Source: Symmetrospora coprosmae (taxonomy: Eukaryota > Basidiomycota > Cystobasidiomycetes > Symmetrosporaceae). From it: a DNA stretch of 64,000 nucleotides. Below, one piece after another: positions 46,590 through 58,815 of the stretch. Made by a program: the position numbers and the translations under genes. The first letter of the stretch is position 1; the number at the start of each line of letters is the position of its first letter. The DNA lies in contig VUYT01000006.1 of assembly GCA_008802785.1 (NCBI GenBank), positions 434,001 through 498,000 of the forward strand, read 5' to 3'. Under the pieces are notes generated by a model. That model worked only from the letters and a program-made list of their open reading frames with translations. It had not been told where the DNA came from and ran no database searches.

Positions 46590-49500
46590 ATGCGGCTACT
46601 GGGAGGCAAGGACAAGGACAAGGAGAAGGAGAAGGACAAGGGAGCGCAAGCAGTCCGTCCACAGCATACTGGAGGAGGAGATACTGACGCGGAGAACCAG
46701 CCAGCGATCTCAGCGACGCCCAAGCGCGCTGCGTCTGCGAATGCGCACCCGGGTGACCCGGACGCGCAGCAGCCCGGCGAACTGGCATTGCACACTGCTC
46801 AACGACAGAGCACATTGCCGCACGGCAACCGGGTCGTACTGCACGGCTCGCACAACCAGATGCAAGCTGCTGTACCCCGCATACTAGTCGAGAAGCCGCT
46901 GCCGGAGCGTCCAAGACAGCGGCGGTCCCTCACTCCGCCGCCTAGGCCGAGACCGGCAGCAGGGCATCTCAGCAGCTCGCAGGATGCTCGCCAGGCAGGC
47001 AAAGATGCAGCACAGGTCGTGCGGCGCGCAAAGAGCCACGGACAGCTCTTTGCCTCACCGTCCTCCGCCTCGTCCGTCGTGCCAGCGGCAGCGGGGAAGC
47101 CCGGCACGCTGGAGTCGAGCGAGCAGCACCAGCAGCGCCACTCGCTCGCATGGCACTTGGGAGCACAGGAAGGAGAAGACTCGAATGGCGCCCGGATAGC
47201 ACAGGAGAGATCACTACAAGCCAACAAGGCTGCTGTGCCGGCAGCACTGGGCGCAGCACCGGACCGTCCGCGTTTGCTGACCAAGCGCGCCTCGTCGCTC
47301 GGGTTCGGGAGGCGACCTTCGTCCGCGGCGCTCAGGGATGCACCAGCACCAGCGGCAATGACAGGTCTGGGAGATGCGACCAGGTGCGGGACGTCTGTAG
47401 GCGACGACAGCGGTGGGCCCGTGGCCGGTCAGAGGACTGCATCGAGCGCGACTGCGCCCGCCTCGACGGTAGCAACAGGTCTTGGGATCTCGCATGGACA
47501 CGAAGAGATCCCTGGCTCCAGTAACGTCCCTGTCGCTGGTACGGGGACAGAACGGAAGCGCAAGGGAAGCGGTTTCAGCTTCTTCCCTGCTTTCTTCCGG
47601 AGCAGCAATAAAGCGGGCCGAGACACGCCGCCTGGAAAGGATGATACCATGCCTCAGGCTGCACCAGCTTTGGTGTCGCAGGCAGAAGGAGACATCAGCC
47701 TGCTCAGTGAGGTTGCCTCCACGAAGGTGTTGAAGCCCAGTCCAAGTGGGGAGTCCGCTGGCAGCAGGACGCCGGTGGTCCGTACGCCAGAGCTCGAGCA
47801 GCAGGAGCAAAGCACATCGGAGGACGCTGGCATCATCTTACAACCATCAGCTTCATCTGTACCATCTGTTACGACTGCTGCGTCCACAATTGTCCCAGTC
47901 CTGCCGGCCACTTCACGGCGCTATTCCATCTTCCCAGCCTTCTTCCGCTCCGGCAGCTCGAGCTCGTCCGCGAAAACAGCAGGGTCTATCAGTAGTGATG
48001 CGGATGTCAGTCCGCCGGCAGCGGGCATAGCTGCCACCGGCCTGGCCCCGCCGGGCCCGCCATCGCCACTGCCTATCCCCGGGCATGCTTCGCCAAGCCG
48101 CACTTCCGTGGACGTCAATGGTCTCCCGCAGCTGCCCAGCATCGAGCGCAATCTGGGAGACATCACCTTCTCGAGCCTCTTCGACTTTGGCAGCAAGGGG
48201 AAACGCAGCCGCGCGTCGACCAAGAGCAGCATTGGCTCCTTCGCCACCAGCTCATCGTACGGCAGGTCTACCCCGCCGTCTGCTGCTGGTCCCTTTGGCA
48301 TGTCTCCAGCCCTTGCACGCGGCAGCTCGAATGACGGCATTTTGGACGGCAATGCGATGCTGAACAGGAGGGGCAGCACAACCTCCCGCCCGGCGACACC
48401 TGTCGGCTTGTTAGATCGGGCGAGAACCATCACTCGAGCCAATCATGCCACAGCCAACGACAGTTTACGCAGATCGCCCAACAACGAGAGTGTTGTAACT
48501 CTCGAGCGTGAGCGTACACAGACGAAAAGCAGGCCTAACCGGAGTAACTCGGCTTCATCTGGCGTTCCAGCTCGCCCAGGCTTTGGCAACTTTGCCTCAA
48601 GCTCGTCGCTGGACCTCGAGCGGAGACCGACTTTCGTCCGTTCGCGCAGCTCGTCGACTGCAACAACCCATTCACTCACACGTATACTTCAGGCTCATAA
48701 CACACTCAAGCCTGGGGCGCCATCGCCAGCTATCACGGTCACGCAGCAACCGGCGTTTTTCGATGGTGGTATGCAAGGGGAAGCGCCGATCGAGCAGGCC
48801 AGCAGTTCTGTGGTTCCGAGCGGGCTGCGTCTGAATTTCAGCGGGATCGCCTTGCCTTCCTCCGACAGGACCGCAGGAAGCTCCGATTACTCTGGCTCTA
48901 CGTCCAACGGAACGCCTGTGACCAGCACCCCAGATACGCCGGACGTCAATATCGAAGATGCAATGTCCGACTTCATCTCATCGCCTGCACTGGCAGCGAT
49001 GCGGTTCTCTAACGATTCGGGTGCACCCTCGTCGACTTCGTCGGTCTCTGTTTCGTCCTTTTCCGGACAGTCCTTCCTCAGCTCCTCGCCTACCAACAGC
49101 ATCGTCAGTAGAAGCGACACGGGTGTTCGCCCTGCCTCGCTCATACAGAAGCACCTCCGGCGCCGAGCCAATACAGCCGGGTCCCTTCTCTCGTCATCGA
49201 CGCCTGCGAGCGCGAGCGGCTCTGCACCATCTCCGGCCGAGGTCACTGCTACGGGAGTTCTGTCCGCTTCTTCTTCGGCCGCAGGCTCACCAGCCATCGC
49301 TCGACCGTCTGTGCTGGCAAGCAGACAGACGCGCAGTAACTCCTCGTCCCGCCTTTCGTCCTTCTTCTCCTCCGGTCAAAGCGATAAGGTGGCTGCACAG
49401 CAAGCCGCTGAGAAGGACAACAACCGAGGCACGGTCTCGTGGTACTCGGCATTCGAGGCGCCACTGTCGGCGCCATCGAGAGCGGCCGCAAACGGTGCAT

Positions 49501-52500
49501 CAACCACTCGGCGGTCGTCTTCTCCAGTCGCATCAGTCTCACCGGGGCTCTCCTCGGCCTCATCACCAGGAGCGCGTGACGCTTGGCCAGCTACATCAAC
49601 AACAGCCTCAAGCTCGACCTCGCCATTTTCCTCGATGCCGTCCCCACGGGGCAGCATCGCACATCTCCAAGCCGGGCTGCCAGTCGCGCAGAGTCCGGCC
49701 CTCAGCCAGGCGTCACTCGCTTCACCGTCGCCGCCACCGACTGCATCTTCGGCCTCGGCCTCTACGCCAGTCACTGCGTCTGCTCGGTTGCGGTCAGGCT
49801 CGGCTCTGAGCAAGTCGAGCTCGCTGATGCACATCGACGAGGGCGAGCCGGTACTGCTGTATGTCGAACGCCTGAAAGAGCGGGTCAAGCGCAGCGAAAT
49901 AGCCACCATCCTGGCATCTTCGTACGTCTGAAAATACGATCTCTTGCTCCTCGCTCTAGGCAACGCTAACGCAGTCTGAATATCATCTTCCGCAGCGGCG
50001 ACGAATTCCATCTTATGGCTCTGCGTGCCTACCTGACCGCCTTCGACCTCACGAACGATCCCATCGACGTCGCCTTGCGCAAGCTCTTGCTCGGCCTCAA
50101 CCTGCCAAAGGAGACGCAGCAGATAGACCGCGTGATGGAGGCTTTTGCGTTCCGATATAATGAGTGCAACCCCGCGCTGTTTACGTCGTCAGACCAGCCG
50201 TACATCCTTGCATTCAGCATGATCATGCTGCACACGGATGCCTTCAACCGGGCCGCAAAGACGAAGATGTCGCGCTCTGACTACGTCAAGAACACGCGCA
50301 TCGACGGGATCTCGACTGATCTGCTCGAGTATATCTACGACAATATCGTCTATGCGCCTTTCATATACGCCGCAGACGATGACGGCGACACGCTCGCTCA
50401 TCGCAGCCTGTCGGAGACCTCGATGGCATCCTCGGGAGTTGCCACGGCTTCCAGCAGGGATAAGAGCAAGGTTGACGTCTATGGGCTGATAGCCAGCGGC
50501 GACATGTCCCGACTTCGCGTCGATATACAGATGCAGATTCCGGTGAAGAGTGGGTGTCTAATCAGCGCGCGCCTCTTGTCATCGACAGGAGCTGACCTTA
50601 TCCGCTATCCGCATTGTCAGACCCTTTCTCGTACACCGGGACAGTGGCCTTCTTCGATTGCACAGCCATTCAAAATGCCTTCACTTACGCGCACAAGCTC
50701 CAGCTAGCGCAGCTCGAGCGGCGCACATCCGAGAACACTGATCTGCCTTCTGCCGGCGATCGCAACACGCAGAGCGTAGAAATGCCTATCACCAAGGTCG
50801 GCATACTGGAGCGGAAGGACGATCTTCTTGAAGGAGGCAAGAAGGCTAGCTCCCGCAAGTGGAAAGCTTGTACGGTCATTTTGTCTGGATCACAGGTGTT
50901 CCTGCTTGTGAGTGCTCCTGTGACTGCCACACCAAACGCAGCTACTGATTTGGTTTTGTACTCGTATTGTCGTCGTCAGCGAGATCCCGTCATTGCCCTA
51001 ACGCTGCAGGAACAGATGTTCGAGCGGACTGGTACCGTCTCGCCACCTCAAACGAACGAGCAGACGGTCCGCTTGCCTCCCTTGCCGTCCTTCAAACCTG
51101 ATCATATCATATCTCTCAACGACGCCGTCGCGCTTTTCGATTTCACCTACTCCAAGTACACGAATGTTTTCCGGCTTCTACAGCCGAATGGGCGGGAAAC
51201 GCTCTTCCGTGCCGAGGATGAGTCCAGTCTGAATGGCTGGATCAGCACCATCAACTACGGTGCAAGCTTCCGCACTGCCGGCATCCGTATGCGAGGACCT
51301 CCGCAATCAGGCAATGACGCTCATTGTGCACCGCCATCTCGGACATTTGGCAATCGGGAACAGACCTCGTTGCCTCCGCAGGCCGGTATCGGGTCTTTGC
51401 CTGAACCGCACCAAGGCCACGGCAGTCTTGTAAAGATGTCCAGCGCTACGAGCATCTCGGCTTCTTCCTCGCACGGCTCGGTCCAACCGATGGTCGTCGA
51501 TGGGCCAACGAAGGGCACTGGGCCTGCGCCTTCCCTACCAGCCGACCTGCAGGAATACGTCAGCGAAAGCTTCGTCTTCACTCGTAATGCTACGTCAAAC
51601 CTTCAACGCTTGAACAGCCATGCGAGCCGATATGGATCACGCAGTGATGTTGTCCGAGTGAGTGGCTTTGTCGCCTTGCGACCTTGGGTTACCCGCTGAG
51701 CAGCATTTCATACTCTGCGTTGCAGGCCAAGATAGTTGACTTTGAGGCCATGATCAAGACGAAGCAGACCAGCCTGGCGGCAGACTTACGCACTGTGCGC
51801 AACCTCGCCATTCTCACTCCCTTCACGTCGGCAAGCCGGGCGCGGGTACAGCAGGCTGTACAACCCGTTGCGAAGCGGATCCGCACCACGCGGCAGACGA
51901 TAGCGCGACTCATCTGCTGCAGGGAGTGTCTGTGCCGAGATCTGCTGGCGTCTGAGCGGAGTACACTGCGGGAACGGCAGCAGCACCAGCAGCGGCCGCA
52001 AAACTTGCAGGCCTCGTCTCTGGCAGCGAACCATGCTACTCCGGACAGCTATCGGGACAGCCAGGCGCGCGCGTCGTCGTGCTACGATGCAGGCACTAAT
52101 GGCCTGTCTAGTACAGACACGACGAATGGGCAAGCGAATCATCGCCATCCCTCACGCTCGCTGGCAAGGTCAGCATCACAGGACGAGCTTGCGCGCATGT
52201 CACGCTCGCCGAGCATCTTGAAACGGAGCTTGACCTCGACTTCAGAGCAGGCGGAGGAGCTGTCACTACTGGCACAGCGGGAGCAAGAGCAGCAACAGCG
52301 CAACGCCTTGCGGCAGACGGCATACCGTCGCGATGCTCAGGAAAGCGAGTCGAGCGAGCTTCTTGCTGTACCGCCTCAATTCTCCCCATCCATTCACAGC
52401 TCAATCGCAGCGAGTGCAGCGGCTCCATCACCGTTACCTTCACAGCTGGTCAATCATTCGCCCGTGCTCGCAGCTTCACCTTTTGAGACGGTCATGGAGG

Positions 52501-52553
52501 AAACCGAGCCGTCAGTGGACGGGCAAAAGCAACATCTTGCGGTGCAAGCTTGA
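46590..52553 (+). CDS. Sec7-PH guanine-nucleotide exchange factor for ARF (Syt1/Sec74-like)
   Basis: The first exon (46590-49921) encodes about 1110 residues, mostly disordered Ser/Pro/Ala sequence, ending LYVERLKERVKRSEIATILA at the start of the Sec7 domain. After an intron to 49995 the domain continues with GDEFHLMALRAYLTAFDL. The catalytic glutamic finger lies in LNLPKETQQIDRVMEAFAFR, and YILAFSMIMLHTDAFNRAAK and MSRSDYVKNTRIDGIS follow. A PH domain comes after an intron near 50548-50618: ITKVGILERKDDLLEG ... KWKACTVILSGSQVFLL ... VFRLLQPNGRETLFRAEDESSLNGWISTI. The last exon has a helical segment (IVDFEAMIKTKQTSLAADLR) and a polar tail. Domain order fits fungal Syt1/Syt22/Sec74 proteins, which activate ARF or ARL GTPases on Golgi, endosome or plasma membrane. 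Start: ATG at 46590, with no good upstream alternative. Confidence 0.88.
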
Positions 52554-52841
52554 GCGAAGAGGCGGCTCTGACCGCCATTCTCGACGATTCCGCTTGGTAG
52601 CATCAGCTTGTTGTCTGTATTTGTGTGCATCTCGGTGTGAGTAGCAGCTAGAATGCGTGCAGCTCGCGACCATGTATCTAGAAACACGAGTGTCTCTTCT
52701 CTTGTGTACCGTGTAGCCTAGGAACAAGCAACTCGATGCATCAGCTTCTGGTATGTCTGCCTTGCTGGCACGCTCACAGTGTCTGTAACTCACCACAAGA
52801 GCTGCCACCGGAGACCTTGTAACGTCTAGCCGACCGTTTCG

Positions 52842-55800
52842 CTAGTCCAGTCTACCTCCAGGCATGCGCTCAATCTGCTCCACCAGTCGCGCCAGGGAAG
52901 GACTCCGCACATCAACGCCCTGCTCCTTCATTTCCTGCAGAACATTCTTTGCGTATCCCCGCTGATTGTATCGCACTAGACCTGCGAGCAAGGCCTGCCA
53001 GGTTCCTATGGGCACCTTCTCCGACATGAGCGAGGAGCCCGAGGGGTCATCAACGGCACTATCGGTGGTGTTCACGACGCGAGCCGCCGCCCTGCGCTTC
53101 ACAGCGCGGAATGCGTTGAAGTGCTCAAGGGCTCGCGGGATGTTGGACAGGGCGAGGTTGGCGGCCATGAGGCTATTGTACGTGATACGGTTAGCGGGGA
53201 TGTGCAGCGCCAGCATCTCGCGATGCAGATCCTCGGCCGTTTCGAGGTCCGCCGGGGAGCCGTGCTCAGCGGCGTACCGAGCGAAGCCCTGGATCAGAGA
53301 CGTGTATGTCATTGACGTTGGGCGAGCTTTGCCGCATGACTGTACTCCTGCTGCAGCTGCGTTGCCGTATAACTGTACTACTGCTGCAGCTGCGTTGCCG
53401 GCATCGATTCCTTCGGTTCCAGCTTCAGGAGCGGGCTGATCACGGGCAAGTACGGCCTCGGAAGCTGTCGGCACGTTCTGCATGCGTCTGAACAGCTCCA
53501 GCGCTGCACGCAGTCCTTCACTACCTCCCGACCGTACGCTCCCCTTGACGAGGTGATCTATCATCGCGCCATATGTCGCAATGCTCGGATTGACCTTCAT
53601 GGCATGCATTATCTGCTGCACGCGCTCGACAGCATCTGACCTTCCTGCGCGCAGGAGGGCGTCCAGGACGGTGGTGAAGGTGTAGATGTCTGGCTGGAGG
53701 TCGAAGCGCTCGAGAAGCTTGACGGTCTCGAGTACGCCGGCGAGGCTGTGCGTCCGGGGGCGGCTGTAGTACCGGAGCAGAATGTTGACTGTGAAAATGT
53801 CGATGCCAACGGGCTTGCCGCTCTCGCCCTCTTCTCCGCCTATCGGCGTTCCAGAGATCATGTTGTCGAGAAAGTCGAATGCGGCCTCCTTGTTGCCGCT
53901 CCAGAGGAGCGAGTGAATGATGACGTTGTAGATGCGGATGGGCAGCTGGCCGCCAGGCAGCCCCGCGCGCAACGCCTTGTCTGCCATCATCTCCTTTGTG
54001 CGCTGAAGGCCCGTGTCGACGTGCCCGGCGCGGAAGTAGCAGCCGACAAGGATGCTCCACGCGACGGCATCGGCGGGGTGCCCTCCCTCTGTGCGCATGC
54101 GCAGGAACGTGTCCTCGACGGCTGCAGTGTCGCCGTGATGCGCGTGCCCGAGCAGCAGCGCATTCCACATGACGAGCGTCGGCGCGAGCTGCAGCTCCTT
54201 AACGCAGAAGTCCCACACATCCTCGGCGTGCGTGTGCATGCCTAGCTGCAAGAAGGTGCGCAGGAAGTCGGCGACGAGCGCCGAGGTGAATGAGGCGGGC
54301 AGAGAGGGGCGCGCGAAGTGATGGCGGGGTGACGTCGTCGCATCCCGCGCGACGACGTTGTCTGCTGCTGCTGCTGCCGGAACTTCGGCCGACGAGACAT
54401 GGCCACCACCCAGGCCTAACAGGTCCAGGTATTCTTGCTGTCCCTCGTCCTGAGCTGCCGTTTCGGCGACGGGAAGTCGCGAAGCTTCCGACGCTTCTGC
54501 TGACGCGGAAGCTCGGCTGCCACCTTGACCTTCGCCCATCGGCTGCTCTCGCCCTTTGGCTTTGGTATCCCTCCAGTCAATCTGCCACCAGTATTCCTGC
54601 TCGCCGGAGGCTCTTCTAGACTGCACGCCAGACCCGGCAGCGACCCTGATGCGCTCCCAGACCGTCTCTGCGGCCTGCTCGTTCCGCTTTTCCCGCCAGC
54701 GCGCATTCATCCCTCGGATCCCGGTGGTCCCCTGCTTCTGCCAGATGCGGAACAGCTCGAGCTGGCTGAACCAGCGGCCGAGAGTGGCCCAGTCGAGGTC
54801 GGCGAAGGACGGCGTCATTGCCTCGGTCGACGCAGTCTGCCGGTGCCGCCGCGGATGCTGGTCCGGCCTGGTGCGAGCTAGGCCATCCCGCTGGCTGTGT
54901 CCCGTGAGCTTCAGTTCGGCAGTGGTCAATGCGCCGACGTGGCCGAACTTGGGCGGGACGGCGATGGTCTTGTTTGCCATGCCGAGGAACTCTGAGAAGG
55001 TGTGATAGTGCGGGGCTGGCATGAGGAAGACGGCGGTGGCGATCGCTGTGTAGAGGTTGGTGGGCACCTGGAGCAGCTCGAAAGGGTGCCCATACCGCTT
55101 TGCCAGCTCCTTGTTCTGCGCCTGCGCGACGAACGTCCGCCAGAAGTGGACGATGCGAGCATTGGCGTGCGGCGAGCGGCGCTGCACCTCGGCCCACACC
55201 CAGTCTGCGACGACGGAGCGGTGCTCGTTGCCTACTTCGCGCAGTGCGACGGGGACGAGGAGCGTCTCGCAGACCCTGCGCCACTCCGCTGACGGCTCTG
55301 CCGTCTCGGGCACCTTGGACGCAGGGTTGGACCGCTCTGGGCGGAGCGAGGTATAGTAGCGGACGAGTCTTTCAGCCATGCCCATGTCGAGCCTGTCCTG
55401 CTGCTCTCCTTCCATAGCGTGCAGGACCAACCACCCTCGTTCGTAGGCGGTCTTCCAGTCGCCTTGCCTCAGCCCGCGGTTGATGCTGTCCACCGCCGCG
55501 TTGACGGTGGTGCTGAAAGCGGCAGCTGCTTTTCCTTCTTCGCTTGACGCGAGGTATAATTCTCCCCCCGCGACTTGCACACTGGGCAACAGGGAGTGCA
55601 GAGCCGATGGCAGACCTGACGAGCTGATCGTGCCTGGCGGTGCCGTCGTCGCTTCGGAGCTCGCGCCAAAGGGCTGTGACGCTGGCAGGGTGAGCGTCGA
55701 CAGGCGCTGCAGCTCTCTGAGGGGATCCTTCTCGCTAAAGTCGAGCTGAGCAGGGCGGATGGGTATTGGGTGTCGACGCCGTCGCGGCTTGCTGCTGCTG

Positions 55801-56120
55801 CTGCTTCTTTCTAGTGATTGTGCAACTGCAGACATGTTCTGCGCGGCTCTGGCGGGATGGGCTGCGCCATTCTGACTACGCCCAGCAGTCTGAGCCGGGG
55901 CGCTGCCATTGTCACTGGATGATGGCGCTGCAGCATCACGACTGTCCGCAGTGGTCGCAACTGTCCGTATCCGCATCGACCGCATCCCCGGCAGGAGAAC
56001 GTCCAGGGGAAGCCATGCTGCCGCGGTCGGAGTGGACACAGCAACGGCAGGGACAGCTCTGCGATGTGTCACCGTCGACGTCGACGACGATGCTGCCGCC
56101 GTCAAGATTGCTTTTTTCAT
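52842..56120 (-). CDS. Mitochondrial pentatricopeptide-repeat (PPR) protein
   Basis: Uninterrupted reading frame of 1092 aa, notable among intron-rich neighbours. The N-terminus (MKKAILTAAASSSTSTVTHR ...) is basic and Ser/Ala-rich, as in mitochondrial presequences. From about residue 640 onward there are repeated 35-residue helical pairs, for example VMWNALLLGHAHHGDTAAVE, VAWSILVGCYFRAGHVDTGL, PDIYTFTTVLDALLRAGRSD, PSIATYGAMIDHLVKGS, MTYTSLIQGFARYAAEHG and ITYNSLMAANLALSNIPRAL. These are PPR motifs, which bind single-stranded RNA. Fungal PPR proteins act in mitochondrial transcript stability, processing or translation; which one this is cannot be told. An 11-residue tandem duplication sits in a loop between repeats. 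Its start is 144 bp from the divergent WDR70-like gene. Confidence 0.9.
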   Translation of the reverse strand: MKKAILTAAASSSTSTVTHRRAVPAVAVSTPTAAAWLPLDVLLPGMRSMRIRTVATTADSRDAAAPSSSDNGSAPAQTAGRSQNGAAHPARAAQNMSAVAQSLERSSSSSKPRRRRHPIPIRPAQLDFSEKDPLRELQRLSTLTLPASQPFGASSEATTAPPGTISSSGLPSALHSLLPSVQVAGGELYLASSEEGKAAAAFSTTVNAAVDSINRGLRQGDWKTAYERGWLVLHAMEGEQQDRLDMGMAERLVRYYTSLRPERSNPASKVPETAEPSAEWRRVCETLLVPVALREVGNEHRSVVADWVWAEVQRRSPHANARIVHFWRTFVAQAQNKELAKRYGHPFELLQVPTNLYTAIATAVFLMPAPHYHTFSEFLGMANKTIAVPPKFGHVGALTTAELKLTGHSQRDGLARTRPDQHPRRHRQTASTEAMTPSFADLDWATLGRWFSQLELFRIWQKQGTTGIRGMNARWREKRNEQAAETVWERIRVAAGSGVQSRRASGEQEYWWQIDWRDTKAKGREQPMGEGQGGSRASASAEASEASRLPVAETAAQDEGQQEYLDLLGLGGGHVSSAEVPAAAAADNVVARDATTSPRHHFARPSLPASFTSALVADFLRTFLQLGMHTHAEDVWDFCVKELQLAPTLVMWNALLLGHAHHGDTAAVEDTFLRMRTEGGHPADAVAWSILVGCYFRAGHVDTGLQRTKEMMADKALRAGLPGGQLPIRIYNVIIHSLLWSGNKEAAFDFLDNMISGTPIGGEEGESGKPVGIDIFTVNILLRYYSRPRTHSLAGVLETVKLLERFDLQPDIYTFTTVLDALLRAGRSDAVERVQQIMHAMKVNPSIATYGAMIDHLVKGSVRSGGSEGLRAALELFRRMQNVPTASEAVLARDQPAPEAGTEGIDAGNAAAAVVQLYGNAAAAGVQSCGKARPTSMTYTSLIQGFARYAAEHGSPADLETAEDLHREMLALHIPANRITYNSLMAANLALSNIPRALEHFNAFRAVKRRAAARVVNTTDSAVDDPSGSSLMSEKVPIGTWQALLAGLVRYNQRGYAKNVLQEMKEQGVDVRSPSLARLVEQIERMPGGRLD
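53341..53403. repeat. Tandem 33-bp duplication inside PPR gene
   Basis: Two adjacent copies of a 33-bp unit (53341-53373 and 53374 to about 53403), differing at a few bases. On the minus strand they encode AAAAVVQLYGN and AAAAGVQSCGK, so the reading frame is kept. Confidence 0.85.
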
Positions 56121-56264
56121 CTATATGCGTCTGGATGGAGCAGAACGAAGCGAGGTCAGACGTGTTCCTTTGTCTCTCTCTTTCTCATCAGCTCCAACGC
56201 CGTCACACATACACACACACCATCGTCAATATAGACACATCGCGTCCACTCTGCTGCGCACACA
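56121..56264. promoter_or_regulatory. Compact bidirectional promoter (PPR / WDR70-like)
   Basis: Only 144 bp separate the two divergent start codons, the shortest divergent spacing in the window. It includes an ACACACACAC-type stretch near 56209-56222. Confidence 0.55.
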
Positions 56265-58632
56265 ATGAACCTCGACGACATTGACGACTTTGACCCAGCC
56301 GCCTTTGGGTTCTCCGGGTTTGGAGGGGCGAAGTCCAAGGGCAAGGCAGCTTCAACGGCAAAGGCCAAGCATGCACCAGCTGCAGCGACGACGACGACGA
56401 CAGCGAAGGCCCTATCACCTGTGCAGAAGAACGTGCAGGCCGCGGAGGAACCGGCTGCCGCGTCATTGACTGGGGTGAGCGTCAGGCAAGCACAGGGCTG
56501 TACATGTCCTGAGGAGGGCGAAATGCGAAGCTGACCCATACCTCATCCCTTGCACCAGCCCGACTCGTCCATCCGCTCAACAGGAGATGACGCCGAAGCT
56601 TCCTCGTCCATGCCCGGCCCATCCAGCTTGTCCCTGCGCAACAACGGCGGCGGCCGCAAGGATCCCAGGGAGGATGACGACGAACAGCAAGAGGAAGAGG
56701 ACGACGATGATGATCACGACGACACCCAAGACGACCCCGACTACTTTCCCGTCTCGCACGAGGCAATCATGAAAGATCACACGAAAGCAGTAACCGCGCT
56801 CGCGATTGATCCAGCGGGGGCGAGGCTCGTCACGGGCGGGTACGACTACGATGTAAAGATGTGGGATTTCGGTGGCATGCAGGCAGACTTCAGGCCGTTC
56901 AGGAGCATGGAGCCGTACGAGAACTATCATGTGCGTGTAGCGTGCCCCCCTCTGCTGCACAAGCACGGAACAAGCTGGACGGCACTGACCGGGCTTGGAC
57001 GCGCTCCGCCTGCAGGTCCACGATGTAGCGTGGGACGCGACGGGGAGCAATTACATCGTCGCCTGTGGCCTGCTGACGCCAAAGATGTACGATCGAGATG
57101 GGACCTTGATGTGAGTGGCACCCCTTGCCCCCCGCCTACGACTAGTCGAGCTGTATGAGCCAAGCTAACCTCTGTCCGTCGACACCCGCAGAGGCGAGTT
57201 TGCAAAGGGCGACATGTTCCTGCGCGACCTCAAGAACACGGTCGGGCACGTCGGGCCACTCACCTCGGTGTGTTGGCACCCGACCGATCCGACCAGGTTC
57301 CTGACGTCGTCGATGGACGGCACGATCCGGATCTGGGACTCGGGCGAGCGCTTCAAGAGCAAGACGACAATCGTCGTCAAGAGCAAGGAGAGGGGCGGGC
57401 GGACCAAAGTCACAAAGGCGCTCTGGAGCAGCGACGGCAAGTGGATTGCCGCCGCGTGTACGGACGGAACCATCAACGTGTGGAGCACGAATAGCAACTA
57501 TGCGCGGCCGAATTACGTGGGTCATCTCGGTTCTCTCTGTCCGTCCTGGGATCGTTAGCGAGTGGCAGCCGGCTGACTGTCTGTGACGGACCGCCCGCCT
57601 GCAGACGGCCGAGAGCGCTCATGAAAAGGGGACGGAAACGTCGGGCCTGACTTTCTCGCTCGACAACCGGACATTACTGAGTCGCGGTGGTGACGGGACT
57701 GTCAAGCGTGAGTGGGCTTGTTGCAAGCGCCAAGGTCCCTCCGGCGTGGCTGATGCAACCGTATCCTACCCAGTCTGGGACATTCGCGCCATGAAGAAAC
57801 CACGTGCGGTCGCGACTGACCTGCCAGCAGTGTACCCCGAAACGAATGTCGTCTTCTCTCCCGACGAGCAGTACGTGCTCACGGGCACTGCGGGCCGCAA
57901 CAGCGGCTCCTCCACCGAGGAGAACGAGACTGCAAAGAAAGAGGCGCGGATACAGGACGGCGGCAAGATTGTCGTCATGAAGAAGGACACGCTCGAGGTT
58001 GTCAAGCGGTTCAGTGAGTCTCCCCCGGGCACATCTCTCGGTCTACGAGTTGCGCTCCGTGCTGACAGTTGTGAGCTGTCGAAGGCGTCACTAAGGGCTC
58101 GGTGATCCGCCTCGCGTGGCCTTCGCGCATCAACCAGATCTTCGCCTCGACGTCCACAGGCGAGGTGCACGTCCTCTACTCGCCCACGTCGTCCGAGAAA
58201 GGCGCGGTGCTCGCGGCGTCCCGCGCGCCCCGGCGCCGCCGCGAGCTGGACGAGCAGTTTGACCCGGCCAGCATGCCCATCATCACGCCGCACGCGCTGC
58301 CCATGTTCAAGGAGGCCAACCCGTACGAGGTCGGGGACGCCGGGGTGGCGACCAAGCGCAAGAGGGAGAATGTGAGGAACAACGCCGTCAAGAGCCACAA
58401 GCCCGATGTGCCCGTCAGGGGACCGGGTCATGGAGGACGCGTCGGAGAGGCCGCGAACAAGTACCTCGTCCGGGACCAGATCGACACGAGGTCGGAGGAT
58501 CCAAGAGCCGCGCTGCTCAAATATGCTAATGACGCGGATAACGTCAACAAGGTCTTTGATACGAGGCAGTATGATGAGGAGGCTCAGCAGGATCAACCCG
58601 GCTACGGCAAGGGGCAGCAGAGGTCAAAGTGA
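56265..58632 (+). CDS. WDR70: WD40-repeat protein, WDR70-like
   Basis: Exons from ATG 56265 (MNLDDIDDFDPAAFGFSGFG) through about seven short introns to the stop at 58632. After an acidic Asp/Glu tract comes FPVSHEAIMKDHTKAVTALA, the diagnostic entry into the propeller, with repeats GARLVTGGYDYDVKMWDFGG, VHDVAWDATGSNYIVACG, RFLTSSMDGTIRIWDSG, GKWIAAACTDGTINVWST, LLSRGGDGTVKVWDIRAM and NVVFSPDEQYVLTG. The C-terminal region (ITPHALPMFKEANPYE, then DPRAALLKYA) is characteristic of WDR70/gastrulation-defective homologues. In fission yeast and human cells this protein works with the CRL4 ubiquitin ligase in chromatin and DNA-damage response. Nuclear location is likely. Confidence 0.9.
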
Positions 58633-58815
58633 ACAGCAGTAGCACGGCCTCCAAGTAGCGCCGACACAGGGATCAGTTTTCGCACGGGCACAATAGCCTT
58701 GAGTTACACGCATCCATGCCATCAGGCTCATGCAGTCGGGAAAACCCGCACAAAGTGGAATTCAAACCGCAAGGTAATAGTTTCGGCTGACTTTTCCTCA
58801 CGAGTTCCGTCCGCA

